Part shown: piece by piece, positions 36,893-46,265 of the stretch | How positions within the stretch are numbered: position 1 is the first letter of the stretch | Layout of the letters: the number at the start of each line of letters is the position of its first letter | Assembly: GCF_017654485.1 (NCBI RefSeq) | Contig: NZ_CP061094.1 | Span: 248,001-312,000, forward strand | Direction of reading: 5' to 3' | Source: Roseomonas marmotae | GTDB taxonomy: Bacteria; Pseudomonadota; Alphaproteobacteria; Acetobacterales; Acetobacteraceae | Length of the DNA: 64,000 bases | Made by a program: the position numbers and the translations under genes | Notes under the pieces: model-generated | Database searches by the model: none | What the model saw: the letters and a program-made list of their open reading frames with translations, nothing else | Told to the model about the DNA's origin: nothing

Positions 36893-38967
36893 GCCCGGAG
36901 ACCACCCGCAAACCGACTTCCCTGGCGCGCGTCGGCATCGATGTCGGCGGCACCTTCACCGATTTCGTGCTCTATGACCCCGCCGCCGGGCGGCTGACGC
37001 ATCACAAGCAGCCCAGCACGCCGCAGGACCCCTCCCGCGCCGTGGCCGAGGGCCTGCTGGCGCTGCTGGAAAAGGCCGCGCTGCCGCCCGCGCGCCTGGG
37101 GCTGCTGATGCATGGCACCACCATCGGGCTGAACGCCATCATCCAGCGCAAGGGCGCGCGGGTGGCGCTGGTGGTGACGGAAGGCTTCCGCGACGTGCTG
37201 GAGATCGGGCGCAGCCGCATGCCCTCCTCCCTCAACTTCCACGCGCGGAAGGAGACGCCACTGGTGCCGCGCGCCGAGGTGGTGGAGATCCACGCGCGCC
37301 TGAACGCCGCCGGCCAGCCCACGCGCCGGCCGGACGACGCCGAGCTGGACCGTGTCGCCGCCGCGCTGCGCCGGCTGGCGCCGGATGCCGTCGCGCTGAT
37401 GCTCATCAACGGCTATGCCGAGCCGGAATTCGAGCAGGGGGTGGCCGAAGCGCTCATCACGCGACTGCCGGGGCTGCCCATCTCCTCGGCGGCGGTGATC
37501 TGGCCGGAGATCCGGGAATACGAGCGCACGCTCGTCGCCTGCATGAACGCGGCCATCCAGCCCCTGATGCAGAATTATTTCGACCTGCTGCAACAGCGGC
37601 TGGTGGCGCAGGGCACGGCGCCGCCGCTCTTCATCACCGCCTCCAACGGCGGCTCCCTCAGCCTCGGCACGGCACGGGCGCGACCGGTGGAGACGCTGCT
37701 CTCCGGCCCCGCATCCGGCGTCATGGCGGCGACGCGGCTGGCGCGGCAGGCGGAGGTGCCGCGCATCATCACCTTCGACATGGGCGGCACCAGCAGCGAT
37801 ATCGCCATCGCGGCCGAGGGGCAGCCGGAATTCGCCACGCGGACGGAGATCGGCGGCCTGCCGCTGGTGCTGCCGGTGGTGGCGGTCAGCGCCATCGGCG
37901 CCGGCGGCGGCTCCATCCTGCGCGTGGATGCGCATGGCGTTCTGAAGGTGGGGCCGGAAAGCGCCGGGGCCACCCCCGGGCCGGTGGCCTATGGCCTCGG
38001 CGGCACGCGGCCGACGGTGACGGATTGCTACCTCGTCACCGGGCTGATCGACCCTGCGCGCTTCCTCGGCGGCCGGCTGAAGCTCGACCGGGATGCCGCG
38101 CGCCGGGCCCTGGCGGAAGTGGCGGCACAGCTTGGCATCGAGGGTCCCGAAGCCGCCGAGCGGGCGGCCTGGGGCGCGCTGCGCGTCGCGACCTCCGGCA
38201 TGGTGACGGAGATGTTCAAGACCATGGCGAGCCGTGGCCTGGACCCCGCCAGCTTCGCGCTGATGCCCTTCGGCGGCGCCGGCCCCACTCATGCCAGCCT
38301 GCTGGCGGAGGATGCCGGCATCGGCCAGGTGGTGGTGCCGGTCGGCGCCGCGACCTTCTGTGCCTTCGGCGCGGCCTCCGCCGACCTGCGGCGCGACTAT
38401 GCCCGCAGCCTGCGCCGGCGGCTGGACGCGGCGGGCGCCGCGCTGCTGGCCCAGCGCCTCCAGGCCCTGGAGGAGGAGGCGCGGGGCTGGCTGGCGGGGG
38501 AGGGGGGGCTGGCCCGCGCCGTGACCTTCCAGCGCGCCGCCGACATGCGCTACGCCGGCCAGGCCTATGAGCTGCGGGTGGAGCTGCCGCGGGCCGAGAT
38601 GGCGCCCGATGCGCTGGCCGAGGCCTTCCACCAGGTGCATGAGCGGCTCTACGGCTTCCGCGACACCACGGCCGCCATCGATATCGGCACCGCCCGCCTC
38701 GCCATCCTGGGGGAGGTCGAGCCGATCCTGCTGCCGCCGCTGCCCGCCAGCGAGGCCAGTCCCGAACCCTATGCCCGCCGGCCGGTTTTCCTCGGTGAGG
38801 TCTGGGTGGAGGCCGCGATCCATGACCGCTCCATGCTGCGCGCCGGCCAGTGGATGACCGGCCCCGCCATCATCGAGCAATCCGATACCACGACGCCGCT
38901 GCTGCCCGGCTGGGCCGCCTCGGTCGATCCGCAGGGCAACCTGCACCTGACGCGGGTGACGCCATGA
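36889..38967 (+). CDS. Hydantoinase/oxoprolinase family protein, A subunit
   Basis: This 692-residue protein has the actin-like ATPase fold of HyuA. The phosphate-binding motifs are RVGIDVGGTFTDFVLYD (near 13), LMHGTTIGLNAIIQRKGARV (near 77) and ITFDMGGTSSDIAIA (near 298). Such subunits, with HyuB, couple ATP hydrolysis to opening of a cyclic amide (hydantoin or 5-oxoproline) or to carboxylation of small ketones. A GTG start at 36889 overlaps the ATPase stop; the frame extends upstream only by shadow. ATGA coupling to hyuB. The binding protein and amine oxidase in the operon suggest a nitrogenous substrate. Confidence 0.9.
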   Translation: MSPETTRKPTSLARVGIDVGGTFTDFVLYDPAAGRLTHHKQPSTPQDPSRAVAEGLLALLEKAALPPARLGLLMHGTTIGLNAIIQRKGARVALVVTEGFRDVLEIGRSRMPSSLNFHARKETPLVPRAEVVEIHARLNAAGQPTRRPDDAELDRVAAALRRLAPDAVALMLINGYAEPEFEQGVAEALITRLPGLPISSAAVIWPEIREYERTLVACMNAAIQPLMQNYFDLLQQRLVAQGTAPPLFITASNGGSLSLGTARARPVETLLSGPASGVMAATRLARQAEVPRIITFDMGGTSSDIAIAAEGQPEFATRTEIGGLPLVLPVVAVSAIGAGGGSILRVDAHGVLKVGPESAGATPGPVAYGLGGTRPTVTDCYLVTGLIDPARFLGGRLKLDRDAARRALAEVAAQLGIEGPEAAERAAWGALRVATSGMVTEMFKTMASRGLDPASFALMPFGGAGPTHASLLAEDAGIGQVVVPVGAATFCAFGAASADLRRDYARSLRRRLDAAGAALLAQRLQALEEEARGWLAGEGGLARAVTFQRAADMRYAGQAYELRVELPRAEMAPDALAEAFHQVHERLYGFRDTTAAIDIGTARLAILGEVEPILLPPLPASEASPEPYARRPVFLGEVWVEAAIHDRSMLRAGQWMTGPAIIEQSDTTTPLLPGWAASVDPQGNLHLTRVTP

Positions 38968-40961
38968 AGCTCGACCCTGTCACGCTGGAGATCCTGGGCA
39001 ACAAGCTGGCGGCGGCGACCGAGGAGATGTGCCTGACGCTGCAGCGCGTCGGCCGCACCCTCTACGTGAAGGAAACCGCGGATTTCGCCTGCGCCCTGGC
39101 CGGGCTGGACGGGCGCTTCTTCGCCTATCCGCGTTCCATCGGCGTCTCCGGCTTCGTGGGGCTGGACTGCCTGCCGACCATCCGCGCCGTCGGGCCGCTG
39201 GAGCCCGGCGATGTCATCCTGACCAACGACCCCTATCGCTCCCACGGGCTGGCGACGCATCTGCCGGACCTGCATGTCATCGCGCCCTGCTTCCATGAGG
39301 GCGAGATCGTCGCCTATGCCTGGGCCTTCGTGCACTGCTCGGATGTCGGCGGGCGCGTGCCCAGCAGCATCTCCCCCACCAATGACGAGATCTACCAGGA
39401 AGGCCTGCAGATCCCGCCGCTGAAGCTGGTGCGGCGCGGCGAAATCGATCCGGTGGTGGAGCTGCTCTTCCGCGCCAATACCCGCACGCCGGACGCCAAT
39501 ATGGGCGATATCCGCGCCATGCTGGCGGCGCTGGAGGTCGGCCGCCGCCGCGTGGAGCGCGTCATCGCGCAGCATGGCGCGCAGGCGCTGCTGCACGCGC
39601 AGCAGGACCTCTGCGACTATGCCGAGGCCCGCGCCCGCGCCGTGCTGGCCCGCCTGCCCGCGGGCGAGTACCGCTTCGCCGATTACCTCGACAGCGACGT
39701 CGTCTCCGACCTGCCGGTGCGGCTGGCGGTGACGGTGCGGCTGGGCGGCGGCGGGGTGGAGATCGACTTCACCGGCACCGACCCGCAGCTATCCGCCGCC
39801 ATGAACATCCCCAGCGCCGGGCAGGTGCATCCCTGGCTGACGCTGCGCGTCATGGCCCTGGTGGCGACGCTGGACCCTGCCGTGCCGCTGAATGCCGGGT
39901 TGCAGCGCCCCATTGCCATGATCGCGCCCGAGGGCTCGGTGGTGAACCCGCTGCGCCCCGCCGCGGTGGGCGTGCGCCATGCCGCCTGCGTCCGCGTCAA
40001 CGACGTGCTGAACGGGGCGCTGATCCAGGCGGCGCCCGAGGTGATGACGGCGGCCAATAGCGGCATGATCGTGCCCGTGGTGGTGGCCGAGCCCGATGGG
40101 CGCGGCGGCCGCAACGTGCAGGTGGTGGAGCCGATGACCGGCGGCACCGGCGGGCGCTTCGGGGCCGATGGCACGGACGGACGCGACCCCTCCATCTCCA
40201 ACCTCGCCAACAACCCGGTGGAGACGGTGGAGGCCGAGCTTTCGGTCGAGATCTCCCGCTACGCGCTGCGCGCCGATTCCGCCGGCCCGGGCCAGTGGCG
40301 CGGCGGCGCGGGGGTGGAACTGGAATTCCGCATCGGCACCGACCACAGCATGGTGCTGGCGCGCGGCATGGAACGCGCGCTGTTCCGCCCCTGGGGCTCC
40401 CATGGCGGCCATGCCGGCGCGCCCGCCGAACTGACCGTGCTGCGGGAGGGCGAGGCGCCGGAGACGCTGCGCCGGGTCGATGTGCTCTCGCTCAGGGCAG
40501 GGGATGTGGTGCGGCTGGCGACGGCCGGCGCCGGCGGCTACGGCCATCCCTTCGCGCGCGACCCGGCGCTGGTGCTCTCCGACTGGCGGCAGGGGCTGGC
40601 CTCGGCCGGGGCCGCCATGCGCGACTATGGCGTGGTGATCCACGATGGCGCGGTGGATGACAAGGCGACCGCCGCCTGCCGCGCCGGCCCGCGCCCGGAC
40701 ATGGGGGAGGGCGCGGAACGCAGCCGCTGGCAGGCCGTGTTCACCCCCGACCGCATGGACCGCATGGTGGCGGCGCTGGGCCAGCATGAACTCGCCGCCC
40801 GCGAGGCGCTGCGGCGGGGTGCCTTCGCCGCCGTGCTGGGCGCGCTGCCCGGCGGCTTCCCCGCCCGCGACGCCCCGGCCGAGGCCCTGGCAGCCGCCAG
40901 CCAACGCCTGGACCACGAGATCGCCGCCCTGGCGGCCATCGGCGCAGCAGCAGGAGAGTGA
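38964..40961 (+). CDS. Hydantoinase/oxoprolinase family protein, B subunit
   Basis: This 665-residue protein is the HyuB partner. It begins MKLDPVTLEILGNKLAAATEEM and carries the metal-site region with VILTNDPYRSHGLATHLPDLHVIAPCFHEGEI (near 80-112) and the C-terminal GGYGHPFARDP. The A and B subunits form the active complex. The segment GMERALFRPWGSHGGHAG is a family feature. Its ATG overlaps the hyuA stop, and it ends 4 nt before the binding-protein gene. Whether the activity is a hydantoinase, oxoprolinase or acetone-carboxylase-like reaction cannot be told from sequence alone. Confidence 0.92.
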   Translation: MKLDPVTLEILGNKLAAATEEMCLTLQRVGRTLYVKETADFACALAGLDGRFFAYPRSIGVSGFVGLDCLPTIRAVGPLEPGDVILTNDPYRSHGLATHLPDLHVIAPCFHEGEIVAYAWAFVHCSDVGGRVPSSISPTNDEIYQEGLQIPPLKLVRRGEIDPVVELLFRANTRTPDANMGDIRAMLAALEVGRRRVERVIAQHGAQALLHAQQDLCDYAEARARAVLARLPAGEYRFADYLDSDVVSDLPVRLAVTVRLGGGGVEIDFTGTDPQLSAAMNIPSAGQVHPWLTLRVMALVATLDPAVPLNAGLQRPIAMIAPEGSVVNPLRPAAVGVRHAACVRVNDVLNGALIQAAPEVMTAANSGMIVPVVVAEPDGRGGRNVQVVEPMTGGTGGRFGADGTDGRDPSISNLANNPVETVEAELSVEISRYALRADSAGPGQWRGGAGVELEFRIGTDHSMVLARGMERALFRPWGSHGGHAGAPAELTVLREGEAPETLRRVDVLSLRAGDVVRLATAGAGGYGHPFARDPALVLSDWRQGLASAGAAMRDYGVVIHDGAVDDKATAACRAGPRPDMGEGAERSRWQAVFTPDRMDRMVAALGQHELAAREALRRGAFAAVLGALPGGFPARDAPAEALAAASQRLDHEIAALAAIGAAAGE

Positions 40962-40965
40962 CGCG

Positions 40966-42006
40966 ATGACCATCATCACACGGCGCGGCGCACTGGGCCT
41001 TGGCGCCATGGCCGGGCTGGGGCTTGCCCGGCCCCACCTGGCACGGGCGCAGGGCAGGAGCATCACCGTCACCGCCCTGGGCGGCGTCTGGGAGGAAGCG
41101 GTGCGAAGCTGCTTCGCCGAACCCTACGAGAAGCAGACCGGCAATACCGCGCGCGTGCTGATCGGCAGCCCGCCGCAATGGCTGGCGCAGATCGAGGCGA
41201 ACCCGGCCCGCCCGCCGATCGACGCCATGGTCACGATCCCCGACCTCGCCATCGCCGCGGTGAAGAACGGGCTGATGGACCGCTTCACGGCCGAGAAGAC
41301 GCCCAACATCGTCCATACGCCCAGGCAGTTCATCGATCCGCTGGATGACTGCGGCGTGATGTTCGACTACGGCGTGGCGGGCTTCACCTACAACAAGGAT
41401 CGCATAAAGCAGCCGCCGAAATCCTTCGTGGAATTCGTCGACCGCACGGCCAGGGGCGAATGGCAGGCCTCCCTGCCCGGCATCGGCTATGCCGTGACGC
41501 CGATCATGCTGATCTGGGCCATGGCGCGCGCGCTGGGCGGCGGCGTGGACAATGTGGACCCCTTCTTCGACGCCATGAGGAAGATGCGCCGCAACGTCAT
41601 CTTCTGGAACAGCCCGAACGACTTCGAAAGCGCGCTGGCGACGGGCGATGCGGAAATCGGCATCTATTTCGACGGCCGCACCTGGGCCTGGTGGGACAGC
41701 GGCGCCAAATTCGCGGGCTTCCTGAATCCCTCGGAGGGCGGCTCGATCAATGCCATCGCCGTGCAGAAGCCGAAGAATGCCAGCGAGGCCGTCTGGCCCT
41801 ATCTGGACATCATGCTGAGCGCCGGGGCGCAGCTGAACTTCGCGAAGATGCTCAACTACGGCGTGACCAACAGCCAGGTGGTCTATCCGCCGGAGCTGGC
41901 GGCGCGCATCACGCCCTGGCAGGAGGCCGCGCTGCCGCCATATGCCGAGATCGCCGAGAAGCGCGCGGCCTGGGTGGACCGCTGGAATCGCGAGATCGGC
42001 CGCTGA
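40966..42006 (+). CDS. ABC-importer periplasmic binding protein, PotD-like
   Basis: The 346-residue protein starts MTIITRRGALGLGAMAGLGL, a twin-arginine-type leader with cleavage near ARAQG. The mature part, beginning SITVTALGGVWEEAVRSCF, has the two-lobed type II fold of the SBP_bac_8 group (polyamines, opines, small organics), with YNKDRIKQPP and NPSEGGSINAIAV as typical segments. It lies between hyuB (4 nt) and the first permease (TGATG). Acidic residues for a cationic ligand cannot be assigned without alignment, so the substrate stays open. Confidence 0.9.
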   Translation: MTIITRRGALGLGAMAGLGLARPHLARAQGRSITVTALGGVWEEAVRSCFAEPYEKQTGNTARVLIGSPPQWLAQIEANPARPPIDAMVTIPDLAIAAVKNGLMDRFTAEKTPNIVHTPRQFIDPLDDCGVMFDYGVAGFTYNKDRIKQPPKSFVEFVDRTARGEWQASLPGIGYAVTPIMLIWAMARALGGGVDNVDPFFDAMRKMRRNVIFWNSPNDFESALATGDAEIGIYFDGRTWAWWDSGAKFAGFLNPSEGGSINAIAVQKPKNASEAVWPYLDIMLSAGAQLNFAKMLNYGVTNSQVVYPPELAARITPWQEAALPPYAEIAEKRAAWVDRWNREIGR

Positions 42007-42824
42007 TGCGAAGGCTTCTGCTCCTGGCGCCGGCCGGACTGTTCCTGGCCGCGTTCTTCGTGCTGCCGCTGCTCGACATCGTCGGGCGCAGCGTCACGGA
42101 AGGGGATGGCAGCCTTAGCCCCGCGCGCTACGTCACGCTCTTCACCGATACCTTCTACCTGCGCTCCATGTTGCAGACCCTGCTGCTCTCGGCAGGGGTG
42201 ACGCTGCTCTGCCTGCTGGCCGGCTACCCGGTGGCCTACTACCTGGTGCGGCATGCCCACCGCTGGCGCGGCGTGATCATCTTCACGCTGGTGGCGCCGC
42301 TGCTGACCTCCATCATCATGCGGACCTTCGGCTGGCAGGTGCTCTTCGCGCGGCGCGGCGTGGTGAACCTGCTGCTGGTGGACTGGCTCGGCATCCTGGA
42401 TGCGCCGCTCCGCTTCACCGGCAGCCTCAGCATCACCGTGGCGGCCATGGTGCATGTGCTGCTGCCCTTCATGGTGCTCTCCATCGCGCCCGTCCTGCAG
42501 GGCATCGACCGGCGGCTGGAGGAATCGGCCGAGCTGCTGGGCGCCAGCCGCTTCCGCGCCTTCCGCGAGGTGACGCTGCCGCTCTCGGTTGATGGCATCG
42601 TCACCGGTTCCATCCTGGTCTTCATGGTGGCCAATGGCAGCTTCGTGACCCTGCTGCTGCTGGGCGGTGGATTGCAGACCCTGCCGCTGCTGATCTACCA
42701 GCAATTCAACACCACGCGGGATTTCGGCATGGTCAGCGCGATGAGCACCATCCTGCTGCTGATGGCCCTGGCCTGCCTCTGGCTGCAGCTGCGCGTGGTG
42801 CGCGGCGTGCGGGGGCTCGCCTGA
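42006..42824 (+). CDS. ABC-importer permease, PotB-like
   Basis: The 272-residue protein has six predicted helices and the binding-protein-dependent permease loop EESAELLGASRFRAFREVTLPL (EAA motif, near 175-196), which contacts the ATPase. It shares the A of TGATG with the binding-protein stop and its own stop overlaps the next permease. With PotC-like and the ATPase it forms the import channel. The N-terminal 20 residues are the first transmembrane segment (LLLLAPAGLFLAAFFVLPLL). Confidence 0.92.
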   Translation: MRRLLLLAPAGLFLAAFFVLPLLDIVGRSVTEGDGSLSPARYVTLFTDTFYLRSMLQTLLLSAGVTLLCLLAGYPVAYYLVRHAHRWRGVIIFTLVAPLLTSIIMRTFGWQVLFARRGVVNLLLVDWLGILDAPLRFTGSLSITVAAMVHVLLPFMVLSIAPVLQGIDRRLEESAELLGASRFRAFREVTLPLSVDGIVTGSILVFMVANGSFVTLLLLGGGLQTLPLLIYQQFNTTRDFGMVSAMSTILLLMALACLWLQLRVVRGVRGLA

Positions 42825-43624
42825 TGCGCCGCCCCGATCCCGCCATCTGGACGCTGCGCGCCATCGTCCTGCTCTTCACCATCTTCATGCTGGCGCCGAT
42901 CGTCGTGGTGGTGGTGGTGGCCTTCACCTCCGCCGGCTATGTCGCCTTCCCCATGCCCGGCCTCTCGCTCCGCTGGTTCGAGCGGATGGTGGAATACCGG
43001 CCCTTCATGCGGAGCCTCTGGGTCAGCACGGAAGTCGCGCTGGGCGCCACGCTGCTCTCCGGCCTGCTGGGCGTTCCGGCCAGCCTGGCACTGGCGCGCA
43101 GCACGCATCCGGCGGCGCAGGCCACCATGACCTTCCTGCTCTCGCCACTGTCGATGCCGATGATCGTGCTGGGCTTCGCCTCGCTCTTCTTCCTCTCCCG
43201 CATCGGCGTCGGGCTCTCGCTGACGGCGCTGCTGATCGCGCATACCTGCGTCTGCCTGCCCTATGTCGTGCGCGTGGTGGCCTCGGTCTACCGCTCCATG
43301 CCGCCGAGCCTGGAGGAAGCGGCGGAGATCCTCGGCGCATCCCGCCTCGCCGTGCTGCGCCATGTCGTGCTGCCGCTGCTGCGGCCGGCGCTGGCGGCGG
43401 GCGGGCTGTTCTCCTTCCTCGTCTCCTTCGACAATCTGCCGCTCTCCTTCTTCTTCGGCAGCCCGGACACCAATACCCTGCCGGTGGTGATGCTGGCCTA
43501 TGTGGAACAGCAGTTCGACCCCTCCATCGCCGCCATCAGCACGGCGCAACTGGCGGTGGCCGTGGTGCTGCTGGTACTGGCGGACCGCTTCTACGGGCTG
43601 GACCGCCTGGTGGTGAATTCATGA
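42824..43624 (+). CDS. ABC-importer permease, PotC-like
   Basis: This 266-residue permease has six helices and an EAA loop (LEEAAEILGASRLAVLRHVVLP, near 160-182). It pairs with the PotB-like protein in a heterodimeric channel. Its ATG overlaps the previous stop (TGATG), and its own stop overlaps the FAD oxidoreductase start (ATGA). The helix-5 segment SFDNLPLSFFF is typical of this group. Confidence 0.92.
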   Translation: MRRPDPAIWTLRAIVLLFTIFMLAPIVVVVVVAFTSAGYVAFPMPGLSLRWFERMVEYRPFMRSLWVSTEVALGATLLSGLLGVPASLALARSTHPAAQATMTFLLSPLSMPMIVLGFASLFFLSRIGVGLSLTALLIAHTCVCLPYVVRVVASVYRSMPPSLEEAAEILGASRLAVLRHVVLPLLRPALAAGGLFSFLVSFDNLPLSFFFGSPDTNTLPVVMLAYVEQQFDPSIAAISTAQLAVAVVLLVLADRFYGLDRLVVNS

Positions 43625-44913
43625 GCGGGAGCTGGCCAGGGGACGAGCCTTCCGCCCTCTATCGCCAGCTCTCGCGCGAGGGTTTCACCGCCGCGCCGCT
43701 GACCGGTGGCGCGCGGGCCGATGTCGCGGTGGTCGGCGGCGGCATCAGCGGGCTCTCGGCGGCGCTGCATCTGCGCTGGGCCGGGCTGTCCGTGGCGGTG
43801 CTGGAGGCCGCGGCCATCGGCGCCGGCGCCTCCGGCCGCAACAACGGGCAGGTGATCCCGACCCTGACACGGCACGACCCGCTGGCGGTGCGGGCTATCT
43901 TCGGTGAGGCACGGAGCGAGCGTTTCCTGCGGATGCTGCAGAGTTCGGCCGACCTGCTCTTCTCCCTGGTGGAGGAATACGGCATCGACTGCGACGCGGT
44001 GCGGAACGGCTGGTTCCAGGCAGCCCATTCCCCCGGCCGCGCCCGTGCCGCCGCCGCCCGCGCGGCCCAGTGGAAAGCACGCGGCGCCCCAGCGGAGGCG
44101 CTGGATGCCGCCGCGCTGCGCGCGCATCTGGGCGGCGGCGACTATGCCGGCGGCTGGCGTCATGGCGGCGGCGGGCACATCAATCCCCTGGCCTATACGC
44201 GGGGCCTGGCCCGGGCGGCGGTGGAGGAGGGGGCGGCCGTGCATGAGCATTCGCCCGCGCTCTCCCTGCGGCGGGAAGGGAATGACTGGCTGATCCGCTG
44301 CCCGCGGGGCGAACTGCGTGCCCGCAAGGTGGTGCTGGCGACCGCGGCCCATACCGGCGCGCTCTGGCCCGGGCTGGCGCGGACCATCGTGCCCGTCACC
44401 AGCTACCAGCTGGCCACCGACCCGCTGGGCGAGGATGGCGAGGGCGTCCTGCCATGGAACGAGGCCTGTTCCGATACCCGCAACGACCTGCGCTACTTCC
44501 GCCGGGACCGGGAGGGGCGGCTGGTCACTGGCGGCGCGCTGGCCGTCCAGGTCGATGTGCGGCGGCGGCTGACGCGGCTGGTGGCCGGCAGACTGGCCGA
44601 GACATTCCCGGCCCTGGCGGGCCGGGCGCTGCCCTGGTTCTGGGGCGGGCGCATCGCCATGACCACCGACCGCCTGCCCCGGCTGCACCGCAGCCCCGAC
44701 GGGCTGGTGGCCTGGATCGGCTGCAACGGGCGCGGGCTGGCGCTCTGCACCGGCATGGGCGCGGTGGTGCGGGACGCGGTGCTGGACCGGCCGGAGGCGG
44801 AACTCGCCCTGCCGGTGACGCCGTTCCGGCCCGTGCCCTTCCACCCCCTGGTGCGCCGCACGGCACGCCTGGCGCTGCTGCACTACCGCCGCAGGGACCG
44901 CCGGGAGATCTGA
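43621..44913 (+). CDS. FAD-dependent oxidoreductase of the DAO family (amine or amino-acid oxidase, PuuB-like)
   Basis: The 430-residue enzyme has an N-terminal Rossmann motif (VAVVGGGISGLSAALHLR, near residue 36) and GAGASGRNNGQVIPTL, the family's flavin-contact segment. The C-terminal WIGCNGRGLALCTGMG closes the FAD site. The DAO family includes gamma-glutamylputrescine oxidase, glycine and sarcosine oxidases. It is the last gene of the Pot-type ABC / hyuAB operon, so it probably oxidises an amine or amino acid released by those enzymes. A bulged hairpin follows. The exact substrate is not readable. Confidence 0.88.
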   Translation: MSGSWPGDEPSALYRQLSREGFTAAPLTGGARADVAVVGGGISGLSAALHLRWAGLSVAVLEAAAIGAGASGRNNGQVIPTLTRHDPLAVRAIFGEARSERFLRMLQSSADLLFSLVEEYGIDCDAVRNGWFQAAHSPGRARAAAARAAQWKARGAPAEALDAAALRAHLGGGDYAGGWRHGGGGHINPLAYTRGLARAAVEEGAAVHEHSPALSLRREGNDWLIRCPRGELRARKVVLATAAHTGALWPGLARTIVPVTSYQLATDPLGEDGEGVLPWNEACSDTRNDLRYFRRDREGRLVTGGALAVQVDVRRRLTRLVAGRLAETFPALAGRALPWFWGGRIAMTTDRLPRLHRSPDGLVAWIGCNGRGLALCTGMGAVVRDAVLDRPEAELALPVTPFRPVPFHPLVRRTARLALLHYRRRDRREI

Positions 44914-44917
44914 GCGC

Positions 44918-44939
44918 GGGCCAGCCAGACGCTGGTCCC
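44918..44939 (+). terminator. Imperfect hairpin after the FAD oxidoreductase gene
   Basis: GGGCCAGC pairs with GCTGGTCCC (one bulged base) around a 5-nt loop, 5 nt after the stop. No T tract follows. The next gene (45019) begins after an otherwise featureless 80 nt. Confidence 0.35.
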
Positions 44940-45018
44940 AGGTTGCCCATGCACAAGCCAGCCTGATAAGCCCCGTTTCATGCCAGTCACATGGCTGTAA
45001 CAAGGACAAGTAACAATC

Positions 45019-46224
45019 GTGGATACACCAGTCACGCCGGAAGCGCGGAAGGCGCTCTGGGGCTCGGCCGTCGGCTACGCGATGGACGGGTTCGACCTGC
45101 TCATTCTCGGCTTCATGCTCAGCGCCATCGCCCGGGAGCTTCAGCTCGGCCAGGCCGAGGCCGCCTCGCTCGTGACCGGCACGCTGGTGGGCGCCGTCCT
45201 GGGCGGCCTGTTCTTCGGCATGCTCTCCGACCGGCTGGGCCGCGTCCGCGTGCTGACCTGGACGATCGTGCTCTTCGCCGTCTTCACCGGGCTCTGCGCC
45301 CTGGCCCAGGGCTACTGGGACCTGCTGGCCTACCGCACCATCGCCGGCCTCGGCCTGGGCGGCGAGTTCGGCATCGGCATGGCCCTGGTGGCCGAGGCCT
45401 GGCCGGCCAGCAAGCGCGCCCGCGCCTCCTCCTATGTCGGGCTGGGCTGGCAGGCGGGTGTCCTGCTCGCCGCCATCGCGACGCCGCTCCTCCTGCCGCT
45501 CATCGGCTGGCGCGGCATGTTCGCGGTGGGCGTGCTGCCCGCGCTGGTCGCCTGGGTGATCCGGCGCACGCTGCATGAGCCGGAGATCTTCACCGAGCGC
45601 AGCGCCAGGGCGGTGCGGGAGAGCTTCCCCCTGCGCCTGCTGGTGAAGGATGCCGAGACGACGAAGATCAGCCTGGGCCTGATCATCCTCTGCTCGGTCC
45701 AGAACTTCGGCTACTACGGCGTCATGATCTGGCTGCCGAACTACCTGAACAGCCGGTTCGGCTACGGCCTGACGCAGTCGGCTGTCTGGACGGCGGTGAC
45801 CATCGCCGGCATGGCCGTGGGCATCTACGCCTTCGGCCAGATCGCGGACCGGATCGGGCGCCGCCCGGCCTTCCTCGGCTACATGATCGGCGCCGCGGTG
45901 ATGGTGGTGGTCTATGCACAGCTGGAGAATGCCTGGGCCCTGCTCGTCGGCGGCGCCGTCATGGGCTTCTTCGTCAATGGCATGCTCGGCGGCTATGGCG
46001 CGCTGATCAGCGAGCTCTATCCCACCGCGGTCCGCGCGACGGCGCAGAACGTGTTGTTCAATATCGGCCGGGCGGTGGGCGGCTTCGGCCCGGTCGTGGT
46101 GGCCGCCATCGCCGGCACCCATGGCTTCGAGACGGCCATCGCCGCCCTGGCCGCGCTCTATGTCCTGGACCTCATCGCCCTGTGGCTGCTGATCCCGGAG
46201 CGCCGGGGCGCGCAGCTGTCCTGA
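45019..46224 (+). CDS. MFS transporter (sugar/organic-acid:H+ symporter type)
   Basis: This 401-residue carrier has 12 helices. Motif A is present in both halves (GMLSDRLGRVRVL near 74; GQIADRIGRRPAFL near 275), and YAMDGFDLLILGFMLSA in helix 1 and LGGEFGIGMALVAE in helix 4-5 are typical of the aromatic acid/metabolite symporter group. GTG is the start; AAGGA lies 11 nt upstream. It sits after the hyuAB operon on the same strand and may import a related compound. Substrate unknown. Confidence 0.88.
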   Translation: MDTPVTPEARKALWGSAVGYAMDGFDLLILGFMLSAIARELQLGQAEAASLVTGTLVGAVLGGLFFGMLSDRLGRVRVLTWTIVLFAVFTGLCALAQGYWDLLAYRTIAGLGLGGEFGIGMALVAEAWPASKRARASSYVGLGWQAGVLLAAIATPLLLPLIGWRGMFAVGVLPALVAWVIRRTLHEPEIFTERSARAVRESFPLRLLVKDAETTKISLGLIILCSVQNFGYYGVMIWLPNYLNSRFGYGLTQSAVWTAVTIAGMAVGIYAFGQIADRIGRRPAFLGYMIGAAVMVVVYAQLENAWALLVGGAVMGFFVNGMLGGYGALISELYPTAVRATAQNVLFNIGRAVGGFGPVVVAAIAGTHGFETAIAALAALYVLDLIALWLLIPERRGAQLS

Positions 46225-46228
46225 CGGC

Positions 46229-46260
46229 CGGGCAGGGGCGGCGGTGCCGCCCCCTGCCCG
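46229..46260. terminator. Strong hairpin between convergent MFS and mnhG genes
   Basis: Arms of 14 bp (CGGGCAGGGGCGGC / GCCGCCCCCTGCCCG with one bulged C) around a GGT loop fill the 41-nt convergent gap. It can serve both operons. Confidence 0.6.
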
Positions 46261-46265
46261 ACCTC

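Noticed and set aside
36790..38946. Long minus-strand frame opposite hyuA
   Set aside because: Antisense shadow of the hydantoinase gene; the real motifs are on the plus strand.
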